A stretch of DNA of 64,000 nucleotides from Cardiocondyla obscurior (lineage: Eukaryota; Arthropoda; Insecta; Hymenoptera; Formicidae), in contig NW_027228802.1 of the NCBI RefSeq assembly GCF_019399895.1, positions 103,091 through 167,090 of the forward strand. Direction: 5' to 3'. The position numbers and the translations under genes were made by a program. The notes under the pieces were generated by a model. The model saw only the letters and a list, made by a program, of their open reading frames with translations, ran no database searches and was not told the DNA's origin. Of this stretch, positions 41,001 to 55,555 are shown piece by piece. Numbering within the stretch: the stretch's first letter is position 1; each line of letters starts with the position of its first letter.

Positions 41001-44000
41001 CGGGTCCATTCCGAGGCTTTTATTTTCACCAGCAGCCGAGATATGGCCAAAAAAAAGAAAATATTTTGAAATTTTACAACGTAGCATTGTGCGCAACTAA
41101 AAATAGATGCATACGGGCCTATCCGAGCCTTCTATTTTCATCAGAAGCCGAGATATGGCCAAAAACAAAAAAATATTTTTGAAATTTTACAACATAGCAT
41201 TGTGCGGCATTCAAAATAGATGCATTTGGGCCTATTCGGACCCTTTTATTTTCATCAGAAGCCGAGATATGGCCAAAAAACGAAAAAAAATATTTTTGAA
41301 ATTTTACAACGTAGCATTGTGCGGCAATTAAAAAGATGCATACGGGCCTATTCCGAGCCTTTTATTTTCATCAGAAGCCGAGATATGGCCAAAAACAAAA
41401 AAATATTTTTGAAATTTTACAACATAGCATTGTGGCATTCAAAATAGATGCAATTGGGCCTTATTCGGAGTTTTTTATTTTCATCAGAAGCCGAGATATG
41501 GCCAAAAACAAAAAAATATTTTTAAATTTTACAACATAGCATTGTGCGGCATTTAAAAAAGATGCATACGGGCCATTCCGAGGCTTTTATTTTCATCAGC
41601 AGCCGAGATATGGCCAAAAAACAAAAAAATATTTTTGAAATTTTACAACGTAGCATTGTGCAACATAAAATAGATGCATTCGGGCCTATTCGGAGTTTTT
41701 ATTTTCATCAGAAGCCGAGATATGGCCAAAAACGAAAAAAAAATATTTTGAAATTTTACAACGTAGCATTGTGCGGCAATTAAAAAGATGCATACGGGCC
41801 TATTCAGAGCCTTTATTTTCATCAGAAGCCGAGATATGGCCAAAAACGAAAAAATATTTTTAAAATTTAACAACATAGCATTGTGCAACATTCAAAATAG
41901 ATGTATTCGGGCCTATTCGGAGCCTTTTATTTTCATCAGAAGCCGAGATATGGCCAAAAAACAAAAAAAAATATTTTTGAAATTTTACAACGTAGCATTG
42001 TGCGGCAATTAAAAAGATGCATACGGGCCTATTCAGACCTTATATTTTTATCAGAAGCCGAGATATGGCCAAAAAACGAAAAAAAATATTTTTAAAATTT
42101 TACAAATTAGCATTGTGCGGCATTCAAAATAGATGAATCGGGCCTATTTGGAGCCTTTTATTTTCATCAGAAGCCGAGATATGGCCAAAAACAAAAAAAT
42201 ATATTTTTGAAATTTTACAACGTAGCATTGTGCGGCATTCAAAATAGATGCATTGGGCCTATTCGGAGTTTTTATTTTCATCAGAAGCCGAGATATGGCC
42301 AAAAACAAAAAAAATATTTTTAAATTTTACAACATAGCATTGTGCGGCATTCAAAATAGATGAATTCGGGCCTATTTGGAGCCTTTTATTTTCATCAGAA
42401 GCCGAGATATGGCCAAAAAAAAAAATATTTTTGAAATTTTACAACGTAGCATTGTGCGGCAATTAAAAAGATGCATACGGGCCTATTCCGAGCCTTTTAT
42501 TTTCATCAGAAGCCGAGATATGGCAAAAAACAAAAAAATTTTTGAAATTTTACAACATAGCATTGTGCAACATTCAAAATAGATGCATTGGGCCTATTCG
42601 GAGTTTTTATTTTCATCAGAAGCCGAGATATGGCCAAAAACAAAAAAATATTTTTAAATTTTACAACATAGCATTGTGCGGCATTTAAAATAGATGCATG
42701 GGCCTATTCCGAGGCTTTTATTTTCACAGCAGCCGAGATATGGCCAAACAAAAAAAATATTTTTGAAATTTTACAACGTAGCATTGTGCAACATACAAAA
42801 TAGATGCATTCGGGCCTATTCGGAGTTTTTATTTTTATCAGAAGCCGAGATATGGCCAAAAAACGAAAAAAATTATTTTTGAAATTTTACAACGTAGCAT
42901 TGTGCAACATTCAAAATAGATGTATTCGGGCCTATTCGGAGCCTTTTATTTTCATCAGAAGCCGAGATATGGCCAAAAAACAAAAAAAAATATTTTTGAA
43001 ATTTTACAACGTAGCATTGTGCGGCAATTAAAAAAGATGCATACGGGCCTATTCGGAGCTTTTATTTTCATCAGAAGCCGAGATATGGCCAAAAACGAAA
43101 AAAATATTTTTAAAATTTAACAACATAGCATTGTGCGGCATTCAAAATAGATGCATTCGGGCCTATTCGGAGCCTTTTATTTTCATCAGAAGCCGAGATA
43201 TGGCCAAAAACAAAAAAAAATATTTTTGAAATTTTACAACGTAGCATTGTGCGGCATTCAAAATAGATAAATTCGGGCCTATTCGGAGCCTTTCATTTTC
43301 ATCAGAAGCCGAGATATGGCCAAAAAACAAAAAAATATTTTGAAATTTTACAACGTAGCATTGTGCGGAATTCAAAATAGATGCATTTGGGCCTATTCGG
43401 AGCTTTTTATTTTCATCAGAAGCCGAGATATGGCCAAAAAACGAAAAAAACTATTTTTGAAATTTTACAACGTAGCATTGTGCGGCAATTAAAAAAGATG
43501 CATACGGGCCTATTCCGAGCCTTTTATTTTCATCGGAAGCCGAGATATGGCCAAAAAACGAACAAAAATATTTTTGAAATTTTACAACATAGCATTGTGC
43601 AACATTCAAAATAGATGTTTCGGGCCTATTCGAGCCTTTATTTTTATCATAAGCCGAGATATGGCCAAAAACAAAAAAAAATATTTTTGAAATTTTACAA
43701 CGTAGCATTGTGCGGCAATTAAAAAAGATGCATATGGGCCTATTCGGAGCTTTTTATTTTCATCAGAAGCCGAGATATGGCCAAAAAACAAAAAAAATAT
43801 TTTTGAAATTTAACATTATAGCATTGTGCGGCATTCAAAATAGATGAATTCGGGCCTATTTGGAGCCTTTATTTTCATCAGAAGCCGAGATATGGCCAAA
43901 AACGAAAAATATTTTTGAAATTTTACAACGTAGCATTGTGCGGCATTCAAAATAGATGCAATTGGGCCTATTCGGGCTTTTTATTTTCATCAGAAGCCGA

Positions 44001-47000
44001 GATATGGCCAAAAACAAAAAAATTTTTTAAATTTTACAACATAGCATTGTGCGGCATTCAAAATAGATGAACTCGAGCCTATTTGGAGCCTTTATTTTCA
44101 TCAGAAGCCGAGATATGGCCAAAAACTAAAAAAGCATTTTTGAAATTTTACAACAGCATTGTGCGGCAATTAAAAACGATGCATACGGGCCTATTCGAAC
44201 CTCTTATTTTCATCAGAAGCCGAGATATAACAAAAAACAAAAAAATATTTTTGAAATTTGGCAACATAGCATTGTGCAACATTCAAAATAGATGCAATTG
44301 GGCCTTATCGGAGTTTTATTTTCATCAGAAGCCGAGATATGGCCAAAAAACAAAATATTTTTTAAATTTGGCAACATAGCATTGTGCGGCATTTAAAGAA
44401 GATGCATACTGGTCCATTCCGAAACTTTTATTTTCACCAGCAGCCGAAATATGACCAAAAACAAAGAAATATTTTGAAATTTTACAACGTAGCATTGTGC
44501 GCAACTAAAAATAGATGCATACGGGTCTAATCCGAGCCTTCTATTTTCACCAGCAGCCGAGATATGGCCAAAAAACAAAAAAAAATATTTTTGAAATTTT
44601 ACAACATAGCATTGTGCGGCATTCAAAATAGATGCATTTGGGCCTATTCGGACCCTTTTATTTTCATCAGAAGCCGAGATATGGCCAAAAAACGAAAAAA
44701 AATATTTTTGAAATTTTACAACGTAGCATTGTGCGGCAATTAAAAAAGATGCATACGGGCTTATTCCGAGCCTTTTATTTTCACCAGAAGCCGAGATATG
44801 GCCAAAAAACAAAAAAAATATTTTTGAAATTTTACAACGTAGCATTGTGCGGCATTCAAAATAGATGCAATTGGGCCTATTCGGATTTTTTATTTTCATC
44901 AGAAGCCGAGATATGGCCAAAAAACAAAAAATATTTTTAAATTTTACAACATAGCATTGTGCGGCATTTAAAAAGATGCATACGGGCCATTCCGAGGCTT
45001 TTATTTTCACCAGAAGCCGAGATATGGCCAAAAACAAAAAAAAATATTTTTGAAATTTTACAACGTAGCATTGTGCAACATACAAAATAGATGTATTCGG
45101 GCCTATTCGGAGTTTTTTATTTTCATCAGAAGCCGAGATATGGCCAAAAAACAAAAAAAATATTTTTGAAATTTTACAACGTAGCATTGTGCGGCATTCA
45201 AAATAGATGCATTCGGGCCTATTCGGAGCCTTTTATTTTCATCAGAAGCCGAGATATGGCCAAAAACGAAAAAAAATATTTTTGAAATTTTACAACGTAG
45301 CATTGTGCAACAATAAAAAGATGCATACGGGCCTATTCGGAGCCTTTATTTTCATCAGAAGCCGAGATATGGCCAAAAAACGAAAAAATATTTTGAAATT
45401 TTACAACATAGCATTGTGCAACATTCAAAATAGATGTATTCGGGCCTATTTGGAGCTTTTATTTTCATCAGCAGCCGAGATATGGCCAAAAAACAAAAAA
45501 AAATAATTTTGAAATTTTACATCGTAGCATTGTGCGGCATTCAAAATAGATGCATTCGGGCCTATTCGAAGTTTTTTATTTTCATCAGAAGCCGAGATAT
45601 GGCCAAAAAACGAAAAAAAATAATTATGAAATTTTACAACGTAGCATTGTGCAAAATTCAAAATAGATGCATTAGGGCCTATTCGGAGTCTTTTATTTTC
45701 ATCAGAAACCGAGATATGGCCAAAAACAAAAAATATTTTGAAATTTTACAACGTAGCATTGTGCGGCAATTAAAAGATGCATACGGGCCTATTCGGAGCC
45801 TTTTATTTTCATCAGAAGCCGAGATATGGCCAAAAAACGAAAAAAATATTTTTGAAATTTAACAACATAGCATTGTGCGGCATTCAAAATAGATGTATTG
45901 GGCCTATTCGGAGCCTTTTATTTTCATCAGAAGCCGAGATATGGCAAAAAACAAAAAAATATTTTTGAAATTTTACAACATAGCATTGTGCGGCATTCAA
46001 AATAGATGAATTCGGGCCTATTCGGACCTTTTTTATCAGAAGCCGAGATATGGCCAAAAACAAAAAAAAATATTTTTGAAATTTTACAACGTAGCATTGT
46101 GCGGCATTCAAAATAGATGAATTTGTCTTATTCGGAGTTTTTATTTTCATCAGAAGCCGAGATATGGCCAAAAACAAAAAAATATTTTTAAATTTGGCAA
46201 CATAGCATTCTGCGGCATTTAAAAGAGATGCATACGGGTTCATTCCGAAACTTTTATTTTCACCAGCAGTCGAGATATGACCAAAAAACAAAAAAATATT
46301 TTGAAATTTTACAACGTAGCATTGTGCAACTAAAAATAGATGCATACGGGTCTGAGCCTTTTATTTTCACAGCAGCCGAGATATGGCCAAAAACAAAAAA
46401 ATATTTTGAAATTTTACAACATAGCATTGTGCGGCATTCAAAATAGATGCATTCGGGCCTATTCGGAGCCTTTTATTTTCATCAGAAGCCGAGATATGGC
46501 CAAAAAACGAAAAAAATATTTTTGAAATTTTACAACGTAGCATTGTGCGGCAATTAAAAGAATGCATACGGGCTTATTCGAGCCTTTATTTTCATCAGAA
46601 GCCGAGATATGGCCAAAAAACAAAAAAAATATTTTTAAATTTAACAACATAGCATTGTGCGGCATTCAAAATAGATGCATTGGGCCTATCGGAGTTTTTA
46701 TTTTCATCAGAAGCCGAGATATGGCCAAAAACAAAAAAAATATTTTTAAATTTTACAACATAGCATTGTGCGGCATTTAAAATAGATGCATACGGGCCTA
46801 TTCGAGACTTTTATTTTCATCAGCAGCCGAGATATGGCCAAAAAACAAAAAAATATTTTTGAAATTTTACAACGTAGCATTGTGCGGCATTCAAAATAGA
46901 TGCATTCGGGCCTATTCGAGTTTTATTTTCATCAGAAGCCGAGATATGGCCAAAAAACGAAAAAAATATTTTGAAATTTTACAACGTAGCATTGTGCGGC

Positions 47001-50000
47001 ATACAAAATAGATGCATACGGGCCTATTCGGGTTTTTATTTTCATCAGAAGCCGAGATATGGCCAAAAACAAAAAAATATTTTTGAAATTTGGCAACATA
47101 GCATTGTGCAACATTCAAAATAGATGCAATTGGGCCTATCGGAGTTTTTATTTTCATCAGAAGCCGAGATATGGCCAAAAAAAAAAAAATATTTTTAAAT
47201 ACAACATAGCATTGTGCGGCATTTAAAATAGATGCATACTGGTCCATTCGAGGCTTTTATTTTCATCAGCAGCCGAGATATGGCCAAAAAACAAAAAAAT
47301 ATTTTGAAATTTTACAACGTAGCATTGTGCGGCAATTAAAAATAGATGCATACGGGCCTATCCGAGCCTTCTATTTTCACCAGCAGCCGAGATATGGCCA
47401 AAAAACAAAAAAAATATTTTGAAATTTTACAACATAGCATTGTGCGGCATTCAAAATAGATGCATTTGGGCCTATTCGGACCCTTTTATTTTCATCAGAA
47501 GCCGAGATATGGCCAAAAAACGAAAAAAAATTATTTTGAAATTTTACAACGTAGCATTGTGCGGCAATTAAAAGAATGCATACGGGCCTATTCGAACCTT
47601 TTATTTTCATGAAGCCGAGATATGGCCAAAAAAAAAATATTTTTAAATTTTACAACATAGCATTGTGCGGCATTCAAAATAGATGCAATTGGGCCTTATT
47701 CGGAGTTTTTATTTTCATCAGAAGCCGAGATATGGCCAAAAACAAAAAAATATTTTTAAATTTACAACATAGCATTGTGCGGCATTTAAAATAGATGCAT
47801 ACGGGCCTATTCGAGGCTTTTATTTTCATCAGAAGCCGAGATATGGCCAAAAAACAAAAAAATATTTTTGAAATTTTACAACGTAGCATTGTGCAACATA
47901 CAAAATAGATGCATTCGGGCCTATTCGAGTTTATTTTCATCAGAAGCCGAGATATGGCCAAAAAACGAAAAAATATTTTTAAAATTTTACAACGTAGCAT
48001 TGTGCAACATTCAAAATAGATGCATTCGGGCCTATTCGGAGCCTTTTATTTTCATCAGAAGCCGAGATATGGCCAAAAAACAAAAAAAATATTTTTGAAA
48101 TTTTACAACGTAGCATTGTGCAACAATTAAAGATGCATACGGGCCTATTCGGAGCCTTTTATTTTCATCAGAAGCCGAGATATGGCCAAAAACGAAAAAA
48201 TATTTTGAAATTTTACAACATAGCATTGTGCAACATTCAAAATAGATAATTGGGCCTATTCGGAGCCTTTATTTTCATCAGAAGCCGAGATATGGCCAAA
48301 AAAAAAAAAAATATTTTTGAAATTTTACAACGTAGCATTGTGCGGCATTCAAAATAGATGCATTCGGGCCTATTCAGCCTTTTTTTATCAGAAGCCGAGA
48401 TATGGCCAAAAACAAAAAAAATATTTTTGAAATTTTACAACGTAGCATTGTGCAACATACAAAATAGATGTATTCGGGCCTATTCGGAGCCTTTTATTTT
48501 CATCAGAAGCCGAGATATGACCAAAAACGAAAAAAATATTTTTGAAATTTTACAACGTAGCATTGTGCGGCAATTAAAAAAGATGCATACGGGCCTATTC
48601 GGAGCCTTTTATTTTCATCAGAAGCCGAGATATGGCCAAAAACGAAAAAATATTTTGAAATTTTACAACGTAGCATTGTGCGGCATTCAAAATAGATGCA
48701 TTCGGGCCTATTCGGAGCCTTTTATTTTCATCAGAAGCCGAGATATGGCCAAAAAACAAAAAAAAATATTTTTAAAATTTTACAACGTAGCATTGTGCGG
48801 CATTTAAAATAGATGCATACGGGCCTATTCCGAGCCTTTTATTTTCATCAGAAGCCGAGATATGGCCAAAAAACAAAAAAAAATATTTTTGAAATTTTAC
48901 AACGTAGCATTGTGCAACATACAAAATAGATGCATTCGGGCCTATTCGGAGCTTTTTATTTTCATCAGAAGCCGAGATATGGCCAAAAAACGAAAAAAAA
49001 TAATTTTGAAATTTTACAACGTAGCATTGTGCAAAATTCAAAATAGATGCATACGGGCCTATTCGGAGTTTATTTTCATCAGCCGAGATATGGCCAAAAA
49101 ACAAAAATATTTTTGAAATACAACATAGCATTGTGCAACATTCAAAATAGATGCAATTGGGCCTTATCGGAGTTTTTATTTTCATCAGAAGCCGAGATAT
49201 AGCCAAAAAACGAAAAAAAATATTTTTGAAATTTGGCAACATAGCATTCTGCGGCATTTAAAAGAGATGCATACGGGTTCATTCCGAAACTTTTATTTTC
49301 ACCAGCAGTCGAGATATGACCAAAAACAAAAAAAATATTTTTGAAATTTTACAACGTAGCATTGTGCGCAACTAAAAATAGATGCATACGGGTCTATCCG
49401 AGCCTTCTATTTTCATCAGCCGAGATATGGCCAAAAAACAAAAAAATATTTTGAAATTTTACAACATAGCATTGTGCGGCATTCAAAATAGATGCATTTG
49501 GGCCTATTCGGACCCTTTTATTTTCACCAGAAGCCGAGATATGGCCAAAAAACGAAAAAAATATTTTTGAAATTTTACAACGTAGCATTGTGCGGCAATT
49601 AAAAAAGATGCATACGGGCTTATTCCGAGCCTTTTATTTTCATCAGAAGCCGAGATATGGCCAAAAAACAAAAATATTTTTAAATTTTACAACATAGCAT
49701 TGTGCGGCATTCAAAATAGATGCATTGGGCCTTATCGGAGTTTTTATTTTCATCAGAAGCCGAGATATGGCCAAAAACAAAAAAAAATATTTTTAAATTT
49801 TACAACATAGCATTGTGCGGCATTCAAAATAGATGCATACGGGCCTATTCGATTTTATTTTCACCAGCAGCCGAGATATGGCCAAAAAACAAAAAAATAT
49901 TTTTGAAATTTTACAACGTAGCATTGTGCAACATACAAAATAGATGCATTGGGCCTATTCGGAGTTTTTATTTTCATCAGAAGCCGAGATATGGCAAAAA

Positions 50001-53000
50001 ACGAAAAAAATATTTTTAAATTTTACAACGTAGCATTGTGCAACATTCAAAATAGATGCATTCGCCTATTCGGAGCCTTTTATTTTCATCAGAAGCCGAG
50101 ATATGGCCAAAAAACAAAAAAAAATATTTTTGAAATTTTACAACGTAGCATTGTGCAACATTTAAAAAGATGCATACGGGCCTATTCGGAGCCTTTTATT
50201 TTCATCAGAAGCCGAGATATGGCCAAAAACGAAAATATTTTGAAATTTTACAACATAGCATTGTGCGGCATTCAAAATAGATGCATTCGGGCCTATTCGG
50301 AGCCTTTTATTTTCATCAGAAGCCGAGATATGGCCAAAAACGAAAAAAATATTTTTGAAATTTTACAACGTAGCATTGTGCGGCAATTAAAAGATGCATA
50401 CGGGCCTATTCGATTTTTATTTTCATCAGAAGCCGAGATATGGCCAAAAACGAAAAATATTTTTGAAATTTTACAACGTAGCATTGCGGCAATACAAAAT
50501 AGATGCATCGGGCCTATTCGGAGCCTTTTATTTTCATCAGAAGCCGAGATATGGCCAAAAACAAAAAATATTTAAAATTGAAACAACATAGCATTGTGCG
50601 GCATTCAAAATAGATGCAATTGGGCCTATTCGGAGTATTTTCATCAGAAGCCGAGATATGGCCAAAAACAAAAAATATTTTTTAAATTTTACAACGTAGC
50701 ATTGTGCGGCATTTAAAATAGATGCATACGGTCCTATTCCGCCTTATTTTCATCAGAAGCCGAGATATGGCCAAAAACAAAAAATATTTTTGAAATTTTA
50801 CAACGTAGCATTGTGCAACATTCAAAATAGATGTATTGGCCTATTCGAGTTTTTTATTTTCATCAGAAGCCGAGATATGGCCAAAAACAAAAAAAATATT
50901 TTGAAATTTTACAACGTAGCATTGTGCGGCAATTAAAAAGATGCATACGGCCTATTCGAGCCTTTTATTTTCATCAGAAGCCGAGATATGGCCAAAAACG
51001 AAAAAAATATTTTTGAAATTTTACAACGTAGCATTGTGCGGCAATTAAAATAGATGCATACGGGTTTATTTGAGCTTTTATTTTCATCAGAAGCCGAGAT
51101 ATGGCCAAAAACAAAAAAAATATTTTTGAAATTTTACAACATAGCATTGTGCGGCATTCAAAATAGATGCATTTGGGCCTATTCGAGCCTTTTATTTTCA
51201 TCAGAAGCCGAGATATGGCCAAAAACAAAAAAATATTTTGAAATTTTACAACGTAGCATTGTGCGGCAATTAAAAAGATGCATACGGGCCTATTCTCTTT
51301 ATTTTCATCAGAAGCCGAGATATGGCCAAAAACGAAAAAAAATATTTTTTAAATTTTACAACGTAGCATTGTGCGGCATTCAAAATAGATGAATTCGAGC
51401 CTATTTGGAGCCTTTTATTTTCATCAGAAGCCGAGATATGGCCAAAAACTAAAAAAGCATTTTTGAAATTTTACAACGTAGCATTGTGCGGCAATTAAAA
51501 AGATGCATACGGGCCTATTCGAACCTTTATTTTCATCAGAAGCCGAGATATGGCCAAAAACAAAAAAATATTTTTGAAATTTTACAACGTAGCATTGTGC
51601 AACATTCAAAATAGATGCAATTGGGCCTTATCGGAGTTTTTTATTTTCATCAGAAGCCGAGATATGGCCAAAAACAAAAAATATTTTTTAAATTTTACAA
51701 CATAGCATTGTGCGGCATTTAAAGAAGATGCATACGGTCCATTTCGAGGCTTTTATTTTCATCAGAAGCCGAAATATGGCCAAAAACAAAGAAAATATTT
51801 TTGAAATTTTACAACGTAGCATTGTGCGCAACTAAAAATAGATGCATACGGGTCTAATCCGAGCCTTCTATTTTCACCAGCAGCCGAGATATGGCCAAAA
51901 ACAAAAAAATATTTTGAAATTTTACAACATAGCATTGTGCGGCATTCAAAATAGATGCATTTGGGCCTATTCGAGCCTTTTATTTTCATCAGAAGCCGAG
52001 ATATGGCCAAAAACGAAAATATTTTTGAAATTTTACAACGTAGCATTGTGCGGCAATTAAAAAAGATGCATACGGGCCTATTCCGAGCCTTTTATTTTCA
52101 TCAGAAGCCGAGATATGGCCAAAAACAAAAAAATATTTTTGAAATTTAACAACATAGCATTGTGCGGCATTCAAAATAGATGCAATGGGCTTTATCGGAG
52201 TTTTTTATTTTCATCAGAAGCCGAGATATGGCCAAAAACAAAAAATATTTTTTAAATTTTACAACATAGCATTGTGCGGCATTTAAAATAGATGCATACG
52301 GGTCCATTCGAGGCTTTTATTTTCATCAGAAGCCGAGATATGGCCAAAAACAAAAAAATATTTTTGAAATTTTACAACGTAGCATTGTGCGAACATACAA
52401 AATAGATGCATTCGGGCCTATTCGAGTTTTATTTTCATCAGAAGCCGAGATATGGCCAAAAACAAAAAAAATATTTTTGAAATTTTACAACGTAGCATTG
52501 TAACATACAAAATAGATGTATTTGGGCCTATCGGAGCCTTTTATTTTCATCAGAAGCCGAGATATGGCCAAAAACGAAAAATATTTTGAAATTTTACAAC
52601 GTAGCATTGTGCGGCAATTAAAATAGATGCATACGGGCCTATTCGAGCCTTTTATTTTCATCAGAAGCCGAGATATGGCCAAAAACGAAAAATATTTTTG
52701 AAATTTTACAACGTAGCATTGTGCAACATTCAAAATAGATGCATTCGGGCCTATTCGGAGCCTTATTTTCATCAGCCGAGATATGGCCAAAAACGAAAAA
52801 AATATTTTTGAAATTTTACAACGTAGCATTGTGCGGCAATCAAAATAGATGCATACGGTTTATTTGAGCTTTTATTTTCACCAGCAGCCGAGATATACCA
52901 AAAACAAAAAAATATTTTTGAAATTTTACAACGTAGCATTGTGCGGCAATTAAAAAGATGCATACGGGCCTATTTGAGCCTTTTATTTTCATCAGAAGCC

Positions 53001-55544
53001 GAGATATGGCCAAAAACGAAAAAAATATTTTTAAATTTTACAACGTAGCATTGTGCAACATTCAAAATAGATGCATTCGGGCCTATTCGGAGCCTTTTAT
53101 TTTCATCAGAAGCCGAGATATGGCCAAAAACGAAAAAAATATTTTTGAAATTTTACAACATAGCATTGTGCGGCATTCAAAATAGATGCATTCGGGCCTA
53201 TTCGGAGCCTTCTATTTTCATCAGAAGCCGAGATATGGCCAAAAACAAAAAAAAATATTTTTGAAATTTTACAACGTAGCATTGTGCGGCATTCAAAATA
53301 GATGCATTTGGGCCTATTCGGAGCCTTTTTATTTTCATCAGAAGCCGAGATATGGCCAAAAACGAAAAAAATAATTTTTGAAATTTTACAACGTAGCATT
53401 GTGCGGCATTCAAAATAGATGCATACGGGCCTATTCGAGCTTTTATTTTCATCAGAAGCCGAGATATGGCCAAAAACAAAAAATATTTTTGAAATTTTAC
53501 AACATAGCATTGTGCGGCATTCAAAATAGATGCAATTGGGCCTATTCGGAGTTTTTATTTTCATCAGAAGCCGAGATATGGCCAAAAACAAAAAAAATAT
53601 TTTTGAAATTTTACAACATAGCATTGTGCGGCATTCAAAATAGATGCATTTGGGCCTATTCGACCCTTTATTTTCATCAGAAGCCGAGATATGGCCAAAA
53701 ACGAAAAAAATATTTTTGAAATTTTACAACGTAGCATTGTGCGGCAATTAAAAGAATGCATACGGGCCTATTCGAGCCTTTTATTTTCATCAGAAGCCGA
53801 GATATGGCCAAAAACAAAAAAATATTTTTAAAATTTAACAACATAGCATTGTGCGGCATTCAAAATAGATGCAATTGGGCCTTATCGGAGTTTTTATTTT
53901 CATCAGAAGCCGAGATATGACCAAAAAACAAAGAGAAATATTTTTTAAATTTGACAACATAGCATTGTGCGGCATTTAAAGGAGATGCATACGGGTTCAT
54001 TCCGAAACTTTTATTTTCACCAGCAGCCGAGATATGGCCAAAAAATAAAAAAAAATATTTTTGAAATTTTACAACGTAGCATTGTGCGGCAATTAAAAAG
54101 ATGCATTCGGGCCTATTCGAGCCTTTTATTTTCACCAGCAGCCGAGATATGGCCAAAAAATAAAAAAAAATATTTTTGAAATTTTACAACATAGCATTGT
54201 GCAACATTCAAAATAGATGTATTCGGGCCTATTCGGAGCCTTTTATTTTCATCAGAAGCCGAGATATGGCCAAAAAACGAATAAAAATATTTTTGAAATT
54301 TTACAACGTAGCATTGTGCGGCAATTAAAAAAGATGCATACGGGCCTATTCGGAGCCTTTTATTTTCATCAGAAGCCAAGATATGGCCAAAAAACGAAAA
54401 AAAATTTTTTTTTAATTTAACAACATAGCATTGTGCGGCATTCAAAATAGATGAACTCGAGCCTATTTGGAGCCTTTATTTTTATCAGAAGCCGAGATAT
54501 GGCCAAAAACAAAAAATATTTTGAAATTTTACAACGTAGCATTGTGCGGCAATTAAAAAGATGCATACGGGCCTATTCGGATTTTTATTTTCATCAGAAG
54601 CCGAGATATGGCCAAAAACAAAAAAATATTTTTGAAATTTTACAACATAGCATTGTGCGGCATTCAAAATAGATGAATCGGGCCTATTTGAGCCTTTTAT
54701 TTTCATCAGAAGCCGAGATATGGCCAAAAACGAAAAAATTTTTTGAAATTTTACAACGTAGCATTGTGCGGCAATTAAAAAGATGCATACGGGCCTATTC
54801 CGAACCTTTATTTTCATCAGAAGCCGAGATATAACCAAAAAACAAAAATATTTTGAAATTTGGCAACATAGCATTGTGCAACATTCAAAATAGATGCATT
54901 GGGCCTTATTCGAGTTTTTATTTCATCAGAAGCCGAGATATGACCAAAAAACAAAGAGAAATATTTTTTAAATTTGACAACATAGCATTGTGCGGCATTT
55001 AAAGAAGATGCATACTGGTCCATTCCGAGGCTTTTATTTTCACCAGCAGTCGAGATAAGGCCAAAAACAAAGAAAATATTTTTGAAATTTTACAACGTAG
55101 CATTGTGCGCAACTAAATATATGCATACGGGTCTGATCCGAGCCTTCTATTTTCACCAGCAGAGATATGGCCAAAAAACAAAAATATTTTTGAAATTTTA
55201 CAACGTAGCATTGTGCGGCATTCAAAATAGATGCATTTGGGCCTATTCGAAGTTTTTTATTTACATCAGAAGCCGAGATATGGCCAAAAAACGAAAAAAA
55301 TATTTTTGAAATTTTACAACGTAGCATTGTGCGGCATTCAAAATAGATGCATTTGGCCTATTCGAGCCTTTTTTTTTTCATCAGAAGACGAGATATGGCC
55401 AAAAACGAAAAAATATTTTTGAAATTTTACAACATAGCATTGTGCGGCATTTAAAATAGATGCATTTTCATCAGAAGCCGAGATATGGCCAAAAACAAAA
55501 AAATATTTTTAAATTTTACAACGTAGCATTGTGCGGCATTTAAA

Positions 55545-55555
55545 NNNNNNNNNNN
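55545..55555. other. Run of 11 N (assembly gap)
   Basis: Eleven undetermined bases lie inside a monomer. Sequence on both sides is the same satellite; the true gap size is unknown. Confidence 0.98.

Larger units (their letters stand above)
29215..55544. repeat. Tandem satellite array, right block up to the N run
   Basis: This is the same monomer family and orientation as the left block. From 29215 to about 32600 most units are near full length. Further right most units have shortened A and T runs and single-base losses such as CGG to CG. A variant with CAATTGGGCCTTATCGGAG and TTTGGCAACATAG is frequent here. No gene is supported. The array shares its rare monomers with the left block (for example the GGAGATGCATACGGGTTCATT form near 53985 and near 11820), so both sides are one array split by the insertion. 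Confidence 0.95.
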